From Tatumella morbirosei (GTDB lineage Bacteria > Pseudomonadota > Gammaproteobacteria > Enterobacterales > Enterobacteriaceae): a DNA stretch of 64,000 bases. A model generated the notes under the pieces. It did not search any database. It was given only the letters and a program-made list of their open reading frames with translations, and had not been told where the DNA came from. The translations under genes were made by a program, and so were the position numbers. The DNA is taken from the NCBI RefSeq assembly GCF_000757425.2, contig NZ_JPKR02000005.1, positions 372,001 to 436,000 of the forward strand, read 5' to 3'. Of the stretch, positions 1-9,740 are shown piece after piece (within the stretch, counting starts at the first letter, position 1; every line of letters starts with the position of its first letter).

Positions 1-372
1 AAAGCGGGTTGCAGCCGCTTTTTCAAATTCTTCTTTGAATTTGTCTACGCTGCCAAAATCTTTCTCGATGGCGGCTTTCAGGTCACCCTGCAGGGTAGTC
101 CCGGTTTTCAGGCCTTTCCAGAACAGGCTGTGGTTAGCGTGACCACCGGCATTGTTACGCAGCGCGGTTTTTTTATCTGCCGGAACCTGATCCAGTTTAG
201 TGATCAGTTCTTCTACCGGCAGAGCAGCGAATTCAGTACCTTCCAGCGCTGCATTGGCATTATTAACATAAGTCTGGTGATGTTTGGTGTGATGGATTTC
301 CATCGTTTCCTTATCGAAATGCGGCTCCAGCGCGTCATAAGCGTAAGGCAGGGATGGTAGTGAATAACTCAT
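1..372 (-). CDS. sodA: Superoxide dismutase [Mn], 5' part (runs off the window)
   Basis: The complement reads from an ATG at 372 to the window edge and gives about 124 N-terminal residues of a Mn/Fe superoxide dismutase, which converts superoxide to oxygen and peroxide in the cytoplasm. Visible family marks are the start [18 protein letters not shown], the helical-hairpin motif [17 protein letters not shown] with the first metal-ligand histidine, and [13 protein letters not shown] with the second. The match to enterobacterial SodA is close throughout. A purine-rich ribosome site (ggagagg) lies just upstream. The C-terminal half, with the Asp and His metal ligands, is outside the window, so Mn rather than Fe specificity rests on overall resemblance. 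Confidence 0.95.
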   Translation of the reverse strand, partial: MSYSLPSLPYAYDALEPHFDKETMEIHHTKHHQTYVNNANAALEGTEFAALPVEELITKLDQVPADKKTALRNNAGGHANHSLFWKGLKTGTTLQGDLKAAIEKDFGSVDKFKEEFEKAAATRF

Positions 373-441
373 GTTCAACCTCTCCATTCTAATGTAAGGA
401 CAGCACATCCGAAGGGACGTACTGCATAAGCACTGGCTTAT

Positions 442-470
442 ATTATAGTTAAATAATTGATCGGGAAAAG
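442..470 (-). promoter_or_regulatory. Possible sodA promoter
   Basis: The reverse strand carries a perfect TATAAT (complement of 442-447) in an AT-rich stretch about 70 bases upstream of the sodA start. No good -35 hexamer stands at 16-18 bases, so an activator may be needed. This is an inference from position and the -10 match only. Confidence 0.35.
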
Positions 471-512
471 GAGAATCAGTGCATTATGGTCACTAAGGAA
501 TTGTTTTCCGGT

Positions 513-550
513 AAAAAAAAACTGCTGAAATAGCACAATTTCAGCAGTTT
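513..550 (-). terminator. Rho-independent terminator after the aminotransferase gene
   Basis: A perfect 12-base inverted repeat (519-530 with 539-550, arm AAACTGCTGAAA) has an 8-base loop and is followed on the reverse strand by a run of T (complement of 513-520). It lies 20 bases past the stop of the aminotransferase gene at 570. Confidence 0.85.
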
Positions 551-569
551 CTCAGAACTATGCTACCTG

Positions 570-1910
570 TCAGCGGCCAAGTTCAGTCAGTGACTTGTCC
601 AGTGCTCCCACCAGCCAGTCAATGTCGGCTACCTGAAATGCCAGTGGCGGACGCAGTTTCAGCACATTTCCGTAAGGCCCGGCGACAGACGTCAGTACAT
701 GATGCTCACGCAATTTTTCTATCAGGTTAAGTGCCAGTGTTTTATCCGGGCTCTTGCTGTGACGATCTTCTACCAGCTCGAAGCCAATAAACAGCCCGGC
801 ACCGCGAACATCCCCAATACATTCGTGTCTGTCCATCAGCTTACGCAGTTCAGCCAGCAGCTGTGCCCCTACCACACGGCTGTGTTCCTGTAATCCCTCT
901 TCCTCAATCACCCGTAACACTGCCTGTGCGGCTGCCATCGCCACCGGATTTCCGCCGAAAGTATTAAAGTAAGGAATATCATCACTGAATGCTGCCAGAA
1001 CATCACTTTTCGCCAGCAACCCGGAGACCGGAATACCGTTACCCATCGGTTTGCCGGTGGTAATAATGTCCGGCACTACACCATGACGGCCAAAGCCCCA
1101 GAATGCATCACCGGTACGGGCAAAACCTGGCTGAACTTCATCGGCAATAAAGATTCCACCGTTTTTGTGTACCACATCGACTGCCTGTTGCAGGAAACCA
1201 CGCGGATTAGGTAACACACCATCCGAAGAAAAAATCGAGTCTGCCAGAAAACCGGCAAATTTGATCCCGTGAGCTGCCATATCATCAATCTGTTTCTGAA
1301 TTTCGGCCGCAAACCAGGCGCCAAGGTCAGGGGCATCGACACGATAATCATCCGGGGGAGATACCAACCGGGTGGTTGCCGCCAGTGGCTGACCACTGCC
1401 CAGCGCCGGCGATGCCCCGGAGGTGAGGTCACTGGTTCCATGATAGGCTTCTTTGGTCACTATAATACCGGTACCGCCGCTAAAGGAGCGGGCAACACGA
1501 ATAGCCAGGTCATTAGCCTCTGAACCGGTGCACATATACATCGCTTTATTAATTTCTGCCGGCGCCGTGGCCAGCAGAGCCTCGCTGTAATCGAGGATAG
1601 CTTCATGCAAATATCGGGTATGAGTATTCAGCATCTTCATCTGCTGAGTGACCGCTTCAATCACGGCCGGATGACAATGGCCAATACTGGCAACGTTATT
1701 ATACACATCAAGGTATTTATCCCCGGCGGCATCCCACAGATACTGGCCCTCACCACGCACCAGGTGTACGGGTTTACGATAAAACAGGCGATAAGAGTCA
1801 CCCAGCACTTTACTGCGTTTGTCGGTCAGATGACGGGTATCCGCATCCAGTGAGGCGGCATGTTCCGCCCGAAAGCTGTTGGTATCCATGATGGTAGAAC
1901 GAGTGACCAT
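570..1910 (-). CDS. Class III PLP-dependent aminotransferase or phospho-lyase
   Basis: 446-aa protein of PLP fold type I, class III. Residues GSEAND (about 129-134) bind the PLP phosphate, Asp257 in IADEVQ contacts the pyridine nitrogen, and Lys287 in TTGKPMGNG is the predicted Schiff-base lysine. The GKPMGNG form is typical of the branch holding alanine-glyoxylate aminotransferase 2 and ethanolamine-phosphate phospho-lyase, so the reaction could be transamination of an amino acid or amine, or elimination. The substrate cannot be told. The start is supported by a caggag site 8 bases upstream. It is divergent from a DeoR-type regulator at 2098, and two direct repeats lie between them, so control by that regulator is likely. 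It is monocistronic, with its own terminator. Confidence 0.8.
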   Translation of the reverse strand: MVTRSTIMDTNSFRAEHAASLDADTRHLTDKRSKVLGDSYRLFYRKPVHLVRGEGQYLWDAAGDKYLDVYNNVASIGHCHPAVIEAVTQQMKMLNTHTRYLHEAILDYSEALLATAPAEINKAMYMCTGSEANDLAIRVARSFSGGTGIIVTKEAYHGTSDLTSGASPALGSGQPLAATTRLVSPPDDYRVDAPDLGAWFAAEIQKQIDDMAAHGIKFAGFLADSIFSSDGVLPNPRGFLQQAVDVVHKNGGIFIADEVQPGFARTGDAFWGFGRHGVVPDIITTGKPMGNGIPVSGLLAKSDVLAAFSDDIPYFNTFGGNPVAMAAAQAVLRVIEEEGLQEHSRVVGAQLLAELRKLMDRHECIGDVRGAGLFIGFELVEDRHSKSPDKTLALNLIEKLREHHVLTSVAGPYGNVLKLRPPLAFQVADIDWLVGALDKSLTELGR

Positions 1911-1991
1911 AATTACTCCTGTCGCAATAATCAGTGGGAAAGCCGGGAAGAAATCATCTCTGAGCTCATCATCGCTGATTTTCAGAAAAAT

Positions 1992-2024
1992 GCAACCAAA
2001 TACACAAAAGCAACAAAATACACA
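1992..2024. promoter_or_regulatory. Direct repeat, candidate DeoR-type operator
   Basis: Two near-identical 15-base units, GCAACCAAATACACA at 1992-2006 and GCAACAAAATACACA at 2010-2024, are repeated head to tail at an 18-base interval between the aminotransferase and the DeoR-type gene. DeoR-family repressors often bind short direct repeats, so this is the best candidate operator for the divergent pair. Confidence 0.45.
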
Positions 2025-2097
2025 TACGGGTTAGCCGGGGCTGCGCTACACTGAGACAACTGTTATCATCCGGCGCAGTTTGCATTGAGGAAATCCT

Positions 2098-2877
2098 ATG
2101 TTGCAGGAAACGCGATTACACCGTATACGCTCATTAATCAGTACTCATCATCAGGTCAGTACTGAACGCATTATCAATGAGCTGGGCGTCTCTAGAGAAA
2201 CTGCCCGCCGTGACATTATCGCGCTGGAACAACAAGGTGTGGCACGCCGGGTGCATGGCGGGATTGTCGCGATAGATGCCCCGGCAGAACCTCCGCTCCC
2301 TGTACGTTACGCCGCGCGGGAAAAGGAAAAACGCAGCATTGCCCGCTGCGCGACAGAACAGTTACATTCGGGACAAACGATATTCCTCGACTCCGGCAGC
2401 ACCACAACCTTGCTGGCACGCGAACTGAGAACCATGTCCGGGCTCACTATCATTACCAACAGCTTGCAGGCAGCACTGGTTCTGACGGCAACCGAGGAAA
2501 ATGACCATCAGCTGCAACATGAAGTGATTCTGTTGGGGGGAAGCATGTCAGCCGGAACTCAACAAACTCATGGCGGGATCACGGTGAACGAAATCCACCG
2601 CTACCAGGCAGATGTGGCCCTGCTGTCACCGGTAGGAGTAGATGCCCTGACAGGTGCCAGCAGTTTTTCTCTGGCGGAAGCGGCAATTGCCGGCGCGATG
2701 GCCCGCCAGGCGAAACAGCTCTTCCTGCTGGCCGACCACAGTAAACTGGGGGTCACCAGCCGTTACTGCTACGCTGAGCCGGCAGATATCGGATTACTGA
2801 TATCGGATAGTGCCGCGGCTCAGCATTATGCCTGGCCTTCGCTGAGTCAGACATTCAGTCAGGTGATTTGTGCCTGA
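2098..2877 (+). CDS. DeoR/GlpR-family transcriptional regulator
   Basis: 259-aa repressor-like protein. Residues 1-57 form the DeoR winged helix-turn-helix ([20 protein letters not shown] then SRETARRDI) ending in the family signature RRVHGG. The rest is the sugar-phosphate-isomerase-like effector domain, with [16 protein letters not shown] and VILLGG. These proteins normally sense a phosphorylated sugar or related phosphate ester. The gene is divergent from the class III PLP enzyme and probably controls it. An aggaa site precedes the start. Its last 19 bases overlap the 3' end of fdhD on the other strand, a tight convergent arrangement. Confidence 0.85.
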   Translation: MLQETRLHRIRSLISTHHQVSTERIINELGVSRETARRDIIALEQQGVARRVHGGIVAIDAPAEPPLPVRYAAREKEKRSIARCATEQLHSGQTIFLDSGSTTTLLARELRTMSGLTIITNSLQAALVLTATEENDHQLQHEVILLGGSMSAGTQQTHGGITVNEIHRYQADVALLSPVGVDALTGASSFSLAEAAIAGAMARQAKQLFLLADHSKLGVTSRYCYAEPADIGLLISDSAAAQHYAWPSLSQTFSQVICA

Positions 2878-3713
2878 TACAGGCGTTGCGGATGGCTATA
2901 AATGATTGCACGACCTGGCTTGCTGAATCCCACCAGCGTCAGGCCGCAGCGTTCAGCCACCTCAACGGCGAGCGCGGTAGCTGCTGACACAGCAAACAAG
3001 ATTTCAACGCCACACATCGCCGATTTTTGCACCATCTCATAGCTGGCACGGCTGGAGACTACGACTGCTCCCTGCTGCCAGCCCTGCCGGCTGCGATGCC
3101 CAAGCAGCTTATCTAACGCGACATGTCGGCCAACATCTTCACAGCCCCCGGTTAATTGCCCTTGCTCATCCATCCAGGCTGCCACATGAGTACAACCGGT
3201 CTGACGTCCAATGGGCTGAAAGTCAGACAGTTGTGACAGGCCGCTATCCAGTGCCTGCAGATTGAAACGACGGGTAAAAGGCAACGGTGGAACCGGCTTA
3301 CCGATTTGTTCAAGCTGTTCCACCCCGCAAACCCCACAACCCGTGCGGCCGGCCATCGCCCTGCGATGCTCTTTCAGCGCCATAAAACGTCGTGTCGAAA
3401 GTTCAATATGGACCTCAATCCCCTGGCTCTGTGGCAGGACATCAATACCATATATTTCTGACGGAGAACTGATAATCCCTTCAGAAAGAGAGAAGCCCAC
3501 AGCAAAAGCTTCCAGCTGTTGCGGTGTGGCCATCATGACCACATGAGAAATACCGTTATAGACCAGTGCTACCGGCACCTCTTCTGCCAGCCAGTCCTGA
3601 CGGGGTGCGGAGTGAGGCCCATCCTCAACGGCCTGACGCGTCCAGACCTGACGGGTGGTTAGCCCTTCGATTGGCGATGCTTCTTCGCCGGAATTCACAG
3701 AAGAAATATTCAT
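2859..3713 (-). CDS. fdhD: Formate dehydrogenase accessory sulfurtransferase FdhD
   Basis: 284-aa FdhD. In E. coli it carries sulfur from the cysteine desulfurase IscS to the molybdenum bis-MGD cofactor and is needed for active formate dehydrogenases. The hallmark motif GRTGCGVCG is present, with the two sulfur-carrying cysteines at about 126 and 129. The conserved [16 protein letters not shown] and [14 protein letters not shown] blocks that bind the cofactor are also visible. The length matches the family. No formate dehydrogenase genes lie beside it here. The window does hold another molybdenum enzyme, at 52.7 kb, but FdhD is not known to serve that class. Confidence 0.95.
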   Translation of the reverse strand: MNISSVNSGEEASPIEGLTTRQVWTRQAVEDGPHSAPRQDWLAEEVPVALVYNGISHVVMMATPQQLEAFAVGFSLSEGIISSPSEIYGIDVLPQSQGIEVHIELSTRRFMALKEHRRAMAGRTGCGVCGVEQLEQIGKPVPPLPFTRRFNLQALDSGLSQLSDFQPIGRQTGCTHVAAWMDEQGQLTGGCEDVGRHVALDKLLGHRSRQGWQQGAVVVSSRASYEMVQKSAMCGVEILFAVSAATALAVEVAERCGLTLVGFSKPGRAIIYSHPQRLYQAQIT

Positions 3714-3738
3714 ATGATAGTTCCGCAGATCTCACTGC

Positions 3739-3753
3739 TGATAATAGTTATCA
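3739..3753. promoter_or_regulatory. Palindrome upstream of fdhD
   Basis: TGATAA-TAG-TTATCA is a perfect 6-base inverted repeat with a 3-base centre, about 26 bases upstream of the fdhD start. It could be a small operator. No regulator can be assigned. Confidence 0.25.
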
Positions 3754-3853
3754 CGGGGTTTTAGCACATTACCCCGCACAAGTGTTAACCACATCAGGGG
3801 ATGTTATAGCAGCAAGGCAAAGCTTTCCTGTGCGGGTTAACTGTGGCAGAGAC

Positions 3854-3879
3854 AAAAAAAGCGAGCCAGTGGCTCGCTT
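3854..3879 (-). terminator. Rho-independent terminator of glyQS
   Basis: AAGCGAGCC (3859-3867) pairs with GGCTCGCTT (3871-3879) around a 3-base loop, and the reverse strand continues into a run of T (complement of 3854-3860). It lies about 30 bases past the glyS stop. Confidence 0.9.
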
Positions 3880-3907
3880 ATCTGAATCATACTTCACCCG
3901 TAACGAC

Positions 3908-5977
3908 TTACTGCAGCAGAGAAATATCCGCAACCTGCAGGAACAGATCACGTAATTTAGCCAGTAATGTCAGACGGTTAATACGAATCTCTGGTTCTTC
4001 AGCATTCACCATCACCTGTTCGAAGAAGTTATCTACCGCTTCACGCAACTGAGCCAGCTCAATCAGCGCTTCCTGGTAACGGCCTTCGGCAAAGTAAGGT
4101 TGCAGTTTGCTGCTCAGTGCACTCACATAGGTTGCCAGAGTAATTTCCGCATTTTCCTTCAGCAGGGATGCCTGCACGCTGTCATTCAGCGGTTCATCAG
4201 ATTTTGCCAGAATATTGGAAACACGTTTATTGGCTGCCGCCAACGCTGCTGACTGCTCAAGCGTCCGGAAGTGAGAGACTGCTTTCATCCGTGCATCGAA
4301 ATCTGCCGGTCGGGTTGGCCGGCGAGCCAGTACCGCCTGCAACGTATCAACGCTGTGCCCTTCTTCCTGATACCAGCTACGGAAACGGCCCAGCATAAAA
4401 TCAATCACATCATCAACTACCGAAGGATTGGTCAGCTTATCCCCGTACAGGCGTACCGCTTCTTCAGTCAGGGTCTGCAGATCCAATGGCAGATTTTTTC
4501 CGACAATAATTCTCAGCACACCCAACGCAGCACGGCGCAGAGCAAACGGGTCTTTATCGCCTTTCGGATGTTGTCCGATACCAAAAATACCGGCCAGGGT
4601 ATCCATTTTATCAGCAATCGCCAGCGAACAGGACACCAGACTCTGCGGCAGTTCATCACCGGAGAAGCGGGGCTGATACTGCTCGTTCAGTGCCACGGCC
4701 ACATCTTCGGCCTCGCCATCATGACGGGCATAGTGCATTCCCATCACGCCCTGGGTGTCGGTAAACTCAAACACCATATTGGTCATCAGATCGCATTTTG
4801 ACAGCAATCCAGCTCGGGTCGCATGGCTGACATCGGCACCGATTTTACCGGCAATCCAGCCTGACAATACCTGGATACGATCGGTTTTATCGCGCAACGT
4901 TCCCAACTGTTTCTGGAACAGAACACTTTCCAGCCGCGGCAGTTGATCTTCCAGACGCTGTTTACGGTCAGTGTTAAAAAAGAATTCGGCATCGGCCAGA
5001 CGCGGGCGCACCACCTTCTCGTTACCGGAGATAATTTGCTGCGGGTCGGTCGATTCGATATTGGCAACAAAGATAAAATTCGGTAGCAGTTTTCCGTCCT
5101 GGCTATAAACCGGGAAGTACTTCTGGTCACCTTTCATGGTGTACACCAGCGCTTCAGAAGGCACCGCCAGGAATTTTTCTTCAAAGGTCGCCGTCAGCAC
5201 TACCGGCCATTCCACCAGAGAAGCCACTTCTTCGAGCAGACTGTCATTCAGATCGGCTTTACCCCCGAGTTTTTTGGCCGCCGCTTCCGCATCTGCTTTA
5301 ATCACAGCCTTACGCGCTTCGTAATCAGCGATCACTTTCCCGCGCTCCTGCAGGATCTGCGGATATTGATCAGCATTCTCAATGCTGAACTCCGCTTCCC
5401 CCATAAAACGGTGACCACGGATGGTCCGCCCTGAACTCACCCCCAGCAAGGTAGCAGGGATCAGTTCATCTCCCAGTAACAGAGTCACGGTATGCACCGG
5501 ACGGACGAACTGTACATCGCTGTCAGCCCAGCGCATCAACTTCGGTACCGGAAGTTTCGCCAGCACACCGGCAATCATCTCAGGTAACAGAGAAACAGCT
5601 GATTCTCCTTTCACCACAGCGCGGTAAACCAGCCATTCACCCTTATCAGTCACCAGCCGGTCAGCCTGCTCCACGGTGATGCCATTACCCCGTGCCCAAC
5701 CTTCAGCAGCCTTAGTTGGCTTACCTTCGGCATCAAATGCAGCCGCAATCGCCGGGCCACGTTTTTCTACTTCACGATCGGCCTGAGAAGCACTGAGTGA
5801 AGCAATTTTTACCGCCAGACGGCGCGGGGAAGCAAACCACTCCGTAGCACCATGGCTCAGTCCGGCATTGTCCAGTTCGCTGGTCAGTTGGGAGGCAAAA
5901 GATTCCGCCAACTGACGTAATGATTTTGGTGGCAGCTCTTCGGTGCCAATTTCCACCAGTAAGGTTTTATCTGTCAT
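3908..5977 (-). CDS. glyS: Glycyl-tRNA synthetase beta subunit
   Basis: 689 aa, the same length as E. coli GlyS. It starts [20 protein letters not shown], which is diagnostic. The beta chain forms an alpha2beta2 enzyme with GlyQ that charges tRNA-Gly. The beta chain carries the HD-like and tRNA-binding domains, including a C-terminal anticodon-binding-like region (from about residue 580). The gene follows glyQ by 9 bases on the same strand and ends before a strong terminator, so the two form one operon. Confidence 0.97.
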   Translation of the reverse strand: MTDKTLLVEIGTEELPPKSLRQLAESFASQLTSELDNAGLSHGATEWFASPRRLAVKIASLSASQADREVEKRGPAIAAAFDAEGKPTKAAEGWARGNGITVEQADRLVTDKGEWLVYRAVVKGESAVSLLPEMIAGVLAKLPVPKLMRWADSDVQFVRPVHTVTLLLGDELIPATLLGVSSGRTIRGHRFMGEAEFSIENADQYPQILQERGKVIADYEARKAVIKADAEAAAKKLGGKADLNDSLLEEVASLVEWPVVLTATFEEKFLAVPSEALVYTMKGDQKYFPVYSQDGKLLPNFIFVANIESTDPQQIISGNEKVVRPRLADAEFFFNTDRKQRLEDQLPRLESVLFQKQLGTLRDKTDRIQVLSGWIAGKIGADVSHATRAGLLSKCDLMTNMVFEFTDTQGVMGMHYARHDGEAEDVAVALNEQYQPRFSGDELPQSLVSCSLAIADKMDTLAGIFGIGQHPKGDKDPFALRRAALGVLRIIVGKNLPLDLQTLTEEAVRLYGDKLTNPSVVDDVIDFMLGRFRSWYQEEGHSVDTLQAVLARRPTRPADFDARMKAVSHFRTLEQSAALAAANKRVSNILAKSDEPLNDSVQASLLKENAEITLATYVSALSSKLQPYFAEGRYQEALIELAQLREAVDNFFEQVMVNAEEPEIRINRLTLLAKLRDLFLQVADISLLQ

Positions 5978-5986
5978 CGCTGCCTC

Positions 5987-6898
5987 TTACTTGTTGTTAT
6001 TGCACATCGGGAAGCCCAGGGCTTCACGGGAAGCGTAATAGGCTTCGGCCACGGCTTTGGTCAGGGTACGGATCCGCAGAATATAACGCTGACGTTCGGT
6101 GACAGAGATAGCTTTGCGGGCATCCAACAGGTTAAAGCTGTGAGCGGCCTTAAGAATGCGTTCATAAGCCGGCAGCGGCAGCGGTTTTTCCAGTGCCAGC
6201 AGGGTCTGCGCTTCTTTTTCGTACTGCTCGAAACAGTTGAACAGGAACGGGACATCGGCATATTCAAAGTTATAGGTCGACTGTTCCACTTCGTTCTGAT
6301 GGAATACATCACCATAAGTGGTGGTGCCGAACTGACCATCACTCCAGACCAGATCATAAATGCTGTCAACGCCCTGGATGTACATCGCCAGGCGTTCCAG
6401 GCCATAGGTGATCTCACCGGTGACTGGCTTACACTCCAGACCGCCTACCTGCTGGAAATAGGTAAACTGGGTCACTTCCATCCCGTTCAGCCATACTTCC
6501 CAGCCCAGCCCCCAGGCCCCCAGCGTCGGGTTTTCCCAGTTATCTTCAACAAAACGAATATCATGAATCTGCGGATCAAGGCCCAGCGCCTTTAATGAGC
6601 CCAGGTAAAGTTCCTGCATATTCTCCGGCGAAGGTTTAATCATCACCTGGAACTGATAGTAATGCTGCAGACGATTTGGATTTTCGCCATAGCGGCCGTC
6701 GGTCGGACGACGTGAAGGCTGGACATAGGCAGAGGCAACGGGTTCTGGCCCCAGTGCACGCAGGCAGGTCATTGGATGTGAGGTGCCCGCACCTACCTCC
6801 ATATCCAGTGGCTGTACAATGGTACAGCCCTGTTGCGCCCAGTAATCCTGCAAGGTCAGGATCAGGCCCTGAAAGGTCTTGGTATCAAACTTTTGCAT
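5987..6898 (-). CDS. glyQ: Glycyl-tRNA synthetase alpha subunit
   Basis: 303 aa, the usual length of the bacterial class II alpha chain, which binds ATP and glycine and forms the adenylate. [20 protein letters not shown] at the N-terminus and [19 protein letters not shown] (class II motif 2 region) are characteristic. It is the first gene of the glyQS operon. On the reverse strand a TATACT box (complement of 6942-6947) sits about 45 bases before the start and may be the -10 element. Confidence 0.97.
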   Translation of the reverse strand: MQKFDTKTFQGLILTLQDYWAQQGCTIVQPLDMEVGAGTSHPMTCLRALGPEPVASAYVQPSRRPTDGRYGENPNRLQHYYQFQVMIKPSPENMQELYLGSLKALGLDPQIHDIRFVEDNWENPTLGAWGLGWEVWLNGMEVTQFTYFQQVGGLECKPVTGEITYGLERLAMYIQGVDSIYDLVWSDGQFGTTTYGDVFHQNEVEQSTYNFEYADVPFLFNCFEQYEKEAQTLLALEKPLPLPAYERILKAAHSFNLLDARKAISVTERQRYILRIRTLTKAVAEAYYASREALGFPMCNNNK

Positions 6899-7177
6899 GT
6901 TGAATTTGCACGCTTTTGGCCGGATGAAAAAAGTGGGTCGTAGTATACCCTTTGACCGGCCGTTGTGCAGCCGGAAATCCTTACATCGCGGCGTTGTCCG
7001 CGAAATTCATGTAATGCGGTTTTATCTCACGAGATCTATAAATGGCTTCCTGTGACCAGGGTTTCAGGGTCAACACTGTTGAAACCATTTGAAACCACTG
7101 CCGTTCTCAGGAAAGATTCCTTCAGAGTCAGCCTGTGTATACCACCGCCCACTTTAAGGTGCCCGAAGGAGAAACCA

Positions 7178-7393
7178 TTGAACGAAGACATCAAAGCCAG
7201 AATGATGGCCATTTGTGATGAAAAAATTGCTGCGAAAGGGAGTCATGTCGGCCTCTCTTTCTACGCATTTTTCTCTAATAAAAATAAGGACCCGGAAACA
7301 CTAATGGAAGTGGCGCAATGGTGGATTATGGAAATGAAACTGGATCATTTTGAGAAAGCAGAGAAAATCAAATCCCTGCTCAGTGCTCTTTAA
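7178..7393 (+). CDS. Small conserved-looking protein of unknown function (TTG start)
   Basis: 71 aa, beginning at a TTG (7178) preceded by a strong gaaggag site at 6-base spacing. The longer reading frame upstream has no such site and looks non-coding. The protein starts MNEDIKARMMAICDEKIAAK, has an aromatic central patch (GLSFYAFFSNKNKDP) and an amphipathic helix (EVAQWWIMEMKLDHF). No signal peptide, membrane segment or metal motif is visible. I do not recognise a named gene. It may belong to one of the DUF families of about 70 aa. It ends 7 bases from the convergent GlxA-type gene. Confidence 0.6.
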   Translation: MNEDIKARMMAICDEKIAAKGSHVGLSFYAFFSNKNKDPETLMEVAQWWIMEMKLDHFEKAEKIKSLLSAL

Positions 7394-7399
7394 GCTATA

Positions 7400-8365
7400 T
7401 CAGCTCACTGGTAGCCTTGCGCCTTCAGCAACGGACTCACCGGAACTCTCCTGCAATCTGGATCGGGTACGCCGGAACTGTCTGGCGGAGGAGAATCCTG
7501 CCGCCAGCGCCGCTTTCTCGATGCCTTCTCCTTGTTGCAGGCGTTGCCCTGCGACCGCTACACGTAACTGTTGCTGATATCCATGTACAGAGATCCCCAG
7601 ATAACGACGAAACAGCCGGGTCAGATGGCGGCTGCTGATATGCACACGATCCGCGAGCTCACTCAGCGGCCAGGTCTGTTCAGGGTGCTGACTGATTAAA
7701 TCCTGAACCTTATGAATGGCCGGATGCAGGTGATTGCGGTAACGCAGCCACGGAGATAATTGCGGATCATCACCGGAACGCCGGAACCAGACCACCATTT
7801 CCCGGGCCACTTCAAGCGCCTTCCGGGGCCCGAACATCCGGCTGATCAGGTGCAGCGAGAGATCAATCCCTGTCGTGATCCCGGCACTGGTCCAGATCCC
7901 CCGGTCTTCAATAAAGACCCGGTTATCCAGCACACGGGAGTGGGGAGCCAAGTCCCGTAAACGGTCCAGCACCTGATGATGTGTGGTACAGGCCACGCCA
8001 TCCAGTAATCCGGAGCGGGCCGCCAGTAATGCCCCTGCACAGATACACACCAGGGTCACGTCTCCGCGACGGATGGCAGCCTGTTGTGTGAGCAGCCAGT
8101 TTCCGGCTTCTCTGGCTGCTGTCTGTTCCAGTTGCCAGGCTGAATTTTCCACCCCGGGGATAATCAGTAAACTCCCTGTCGGCAACTGTTCCGGCAGGGG
8201 AGCAATATCGCTGATGGTCATCTGCGTGGAACTCACCACCGTTGAACAGGGGCCGATGTACCGCAGTTCGATTTCCGGACCGGCCAGCCGCAGAGTTTCC
8301 GCCGGACCGGTCATATCCAGAGCCATCACTCCGGGCAGGGTCAGAAACCAGACTGTTACCGCCAT
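7400..8365 (-). CDS. GlxA-family AraC-type transcriptional regulator
   Basis: 321 aa. Residues 1 to about 190 form a DJ-1/PfpI-like (class I amidotransferase-like) domain, with the nucleophile-elbow-like VCICAGALLAARSGLLDG. Residues from about 215 to the end form an AraC DNA-binding domain with two helix-turn-helix units (LSELADRVHISSRHLTRLF and EKAALAAGFSSARQFRR). Such proteins are activators of catabolic or detoxification genes. An aggag site precedes the start. The isochorismatase-family gene at 8396-8935 lies just upstream on the same strand (30-base gap), so the two are probably co-transcribed and functionally linked. Confidence 0.85.
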   Translation of the reverse strand: MAVTVWFLTLPGVMALDMTGPAETLRLAGPEIELRYIGPCSTVVSSTQMTISDIAPLPEQLPTGSLLIIPGVENSAWQLEQTAAREAGNWLLTQQAAIRRGDVTLVCICAGALLAARSGLLDGVACTTHHQVLDRLRDLAPHSRVLDNRVFIEDRGIWTSAGITTGIDLSLHLISRMFGPRKALEVAREMVVWFRRSGDDPQLSPWLRYRNHLHPAIHKVQDLISQHPEQTWPLSELADRVHISSRHLTRLFRRYLGISVHGYQQQLRVAVAGQRLQQGEGIEKAALAAGFSSARQFRRTRSRLQESSGESVAEGARLPVS

Positions 8366-8395
8366 CGTCGTTTCTCCTCAGGATACAAGTCAGGA

Positions 8396-8935
8396 TTACT
8401 CGTTGAGTCTCTGCAGGCATTCATCTACCGAACAAATCTGCGCAAACCTGCCATTCAGTACCAGTTCAGTTCGTCGTACAATCTGTTCGACAGAATAGGT
8501 GACGCCCTGCCACTGCATGTCGAATGTCAGGGTCGCTTCACTGACAAACAGCACCTTAAACCCTAAGTCGCTGGCCACCCGCGCAGTGGTTTCGCAACAT
8601 TGCTCCGTCCGGATACCGCTAATCACCAGTTGCTCTACCTGGTGCTGTTTCAGCCATTCCAGCAGCGAAGACTCCGTCAGCGCATTATGCACTCTTTTCT
8701 GTACACTGACTGCGGCATTATGGTTCAAAAAGGACATCCGCTTAACATAGCCGGACTCCGGCGCAAACGGTCCGCTACTGAGATGAAACACATCAACTAC
8801 CGGTATATCGAGTTGCTGGCACCCGGCGATAAGCCGGGTTAACTGCTGCGAAAATTCAGGAAATCCGTCGTCTGACCAGAAATCCCGGTGTAAAAAAGAG
8901 TCCTGAACATCGATGACGAGTAATGCGCTTTTCAT
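8396..8935 (-). CDS. Isochorismatase-family cysteine hydrolase
   Basis: 179 aa, taking the ATG at 8935 because it has a caggag site and begins the family's first strand (MKSALLVIDVQDSF). The open frame extends 26 codons further up without homology. The catalytic triad is visible: Asp9, a lysine in SVQKRVHNAL, and the cysteine in GIRTEQCCETTARVASDLGF. Members hydrolyse amides or vinyl ethers, such as nicotinamide, N-carbamoylsarcosine or isochorismate. The substrate is unknown. It is followed by the GlxA-type regulator in a likely two-gene operon. Confidence 0.8.
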   Translation of the reverse strand: MKSALLVIDVQDSFLHRDFWSDDGFPEFSQQLTRLIAGCQQLDIPVVDVFHLSSGPFAPESGYVKRMSFLNHNAAVSVQKRVHNALTESSLLEWLKQHQVEQLVISGIRTEQCCETTARVASDLGFKVLFVSEATLTFDMQWQGVTYSVEQIVRRTELVLNGRFAQICSVDECLQRLNE

Positions 8936-9043
8936 ATCCACTCCTGGCGGCTGTGAGGTTCTGCCGACAGTATCACTGCGATAGCCACAGAAAATAATGC
9001 CAAATCGGGACATCCTTCCGCCTGCAGCAGACCAGTTTGTGGT

Positions 9044-9691
9044 TCACAGTGAAAACCCCGCCCAGCGCCACAGAATAATCACCGCAAACAGAATTAGTAT
9101 GCCGCCTGCCAGCCGTTCCAGTCGCCAGAGAATCCCGGATAATCGTTGCCTGATGCCCTTCAGCCCGAGTAAACCCGCCACACCTAAATCCCAAAGCAGC
9201 ACGACCATCACCATCCATACCCCGCAACTGATTTGTTGCAGCAGCGTGATATCCGGACCAGTCACGCTGGTCAGTAGTGCCAGGTAGAACAATGCATTTT
9301 TGGGATTCAGCGCGGAAGAAGCCAGGCCACTAAAAAACTGGCGGGAAAATGAGGGACACTGCCCGGTCACAGTTTTTGGCAGACGACTATCTGGTTGACT
9401 TCGGGATAATTGCCAGCCTGCCCACAACAGATATCCGGCACCGGCCAGTTCTGTCAGGCTATACAGCCATGGGGTGTGGCTCAGCCCACTCCAGCCGGCA
9501 ATCGCTAATACAATATATCCGCCGTTACCGGCCGCAATTCCGCAGCAAACCCCGGCACTGCCGCGCACCCGGTAGCGGAGAGCATAACTACTGAGCAGGA
9601 AAAAATCGGGGCCGGGGCTGAGCAATGCCACAAAGTGTGCCAATGCCAGTAACCAGAAATGCTCAGGAAACAGGAGATGTAACAGTGACAT
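9044..9691 (-). CDS. LysE-family amino acid exporter
   Basis: 215-aa inner-membrane protein with about six hydrophobic segments and the family signature ALLSPGPDFFLLSSYALRYRVRGS near the N-terminus. The mid-protein FFSGLASSALNPKNALFYLALL block is also typical of the RhtB/LeuE branch, which exports amino acids or homoserine lactones. An agagg site precedes the start. The AraC-type gene just upstream on the same strand (50-base gap) is its likely partner. AraC-LysE pairs are common, with the regulator sensing the exported compound. Confidence 0.85.
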   Translation of the reverse strand: MSLLHLLFPEHFWLLALAHFVALLSPGPDFFLLSSYALRYRVRGSAGVCCGIAAGNGGYIVLAIAGWSGLSHTPWLYSLTELAGAGYLLWAGWQLSRSQPDSRLPKTVTGQCPSFSRQFFSGLASSALNPKNALFYLALLTSVTGPDITLLQQISCGVWMVMVVLLWDLGVAGLLGLKGIRQRLSGILWRLERLAGGILILFAVIILWRWAGFSL

Positions 9692-9740
9692 GATAACCTC
9701 TGCAAATAAATACAGCGGTCATGCTATGCAGCAGGCAGGA

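Noticed and set aside
4271-4801. 176-residue open frame opposite glyS
   Set aside because: Antisense shadow of a conserved GC-biased gene; no ribosome site and no protein-family likeness.
7923-8498. Long alternative frames over the GlxA-type regulator on both strands
   Set aside because: The regulator frame has complete domain motifs; the other frames do not.
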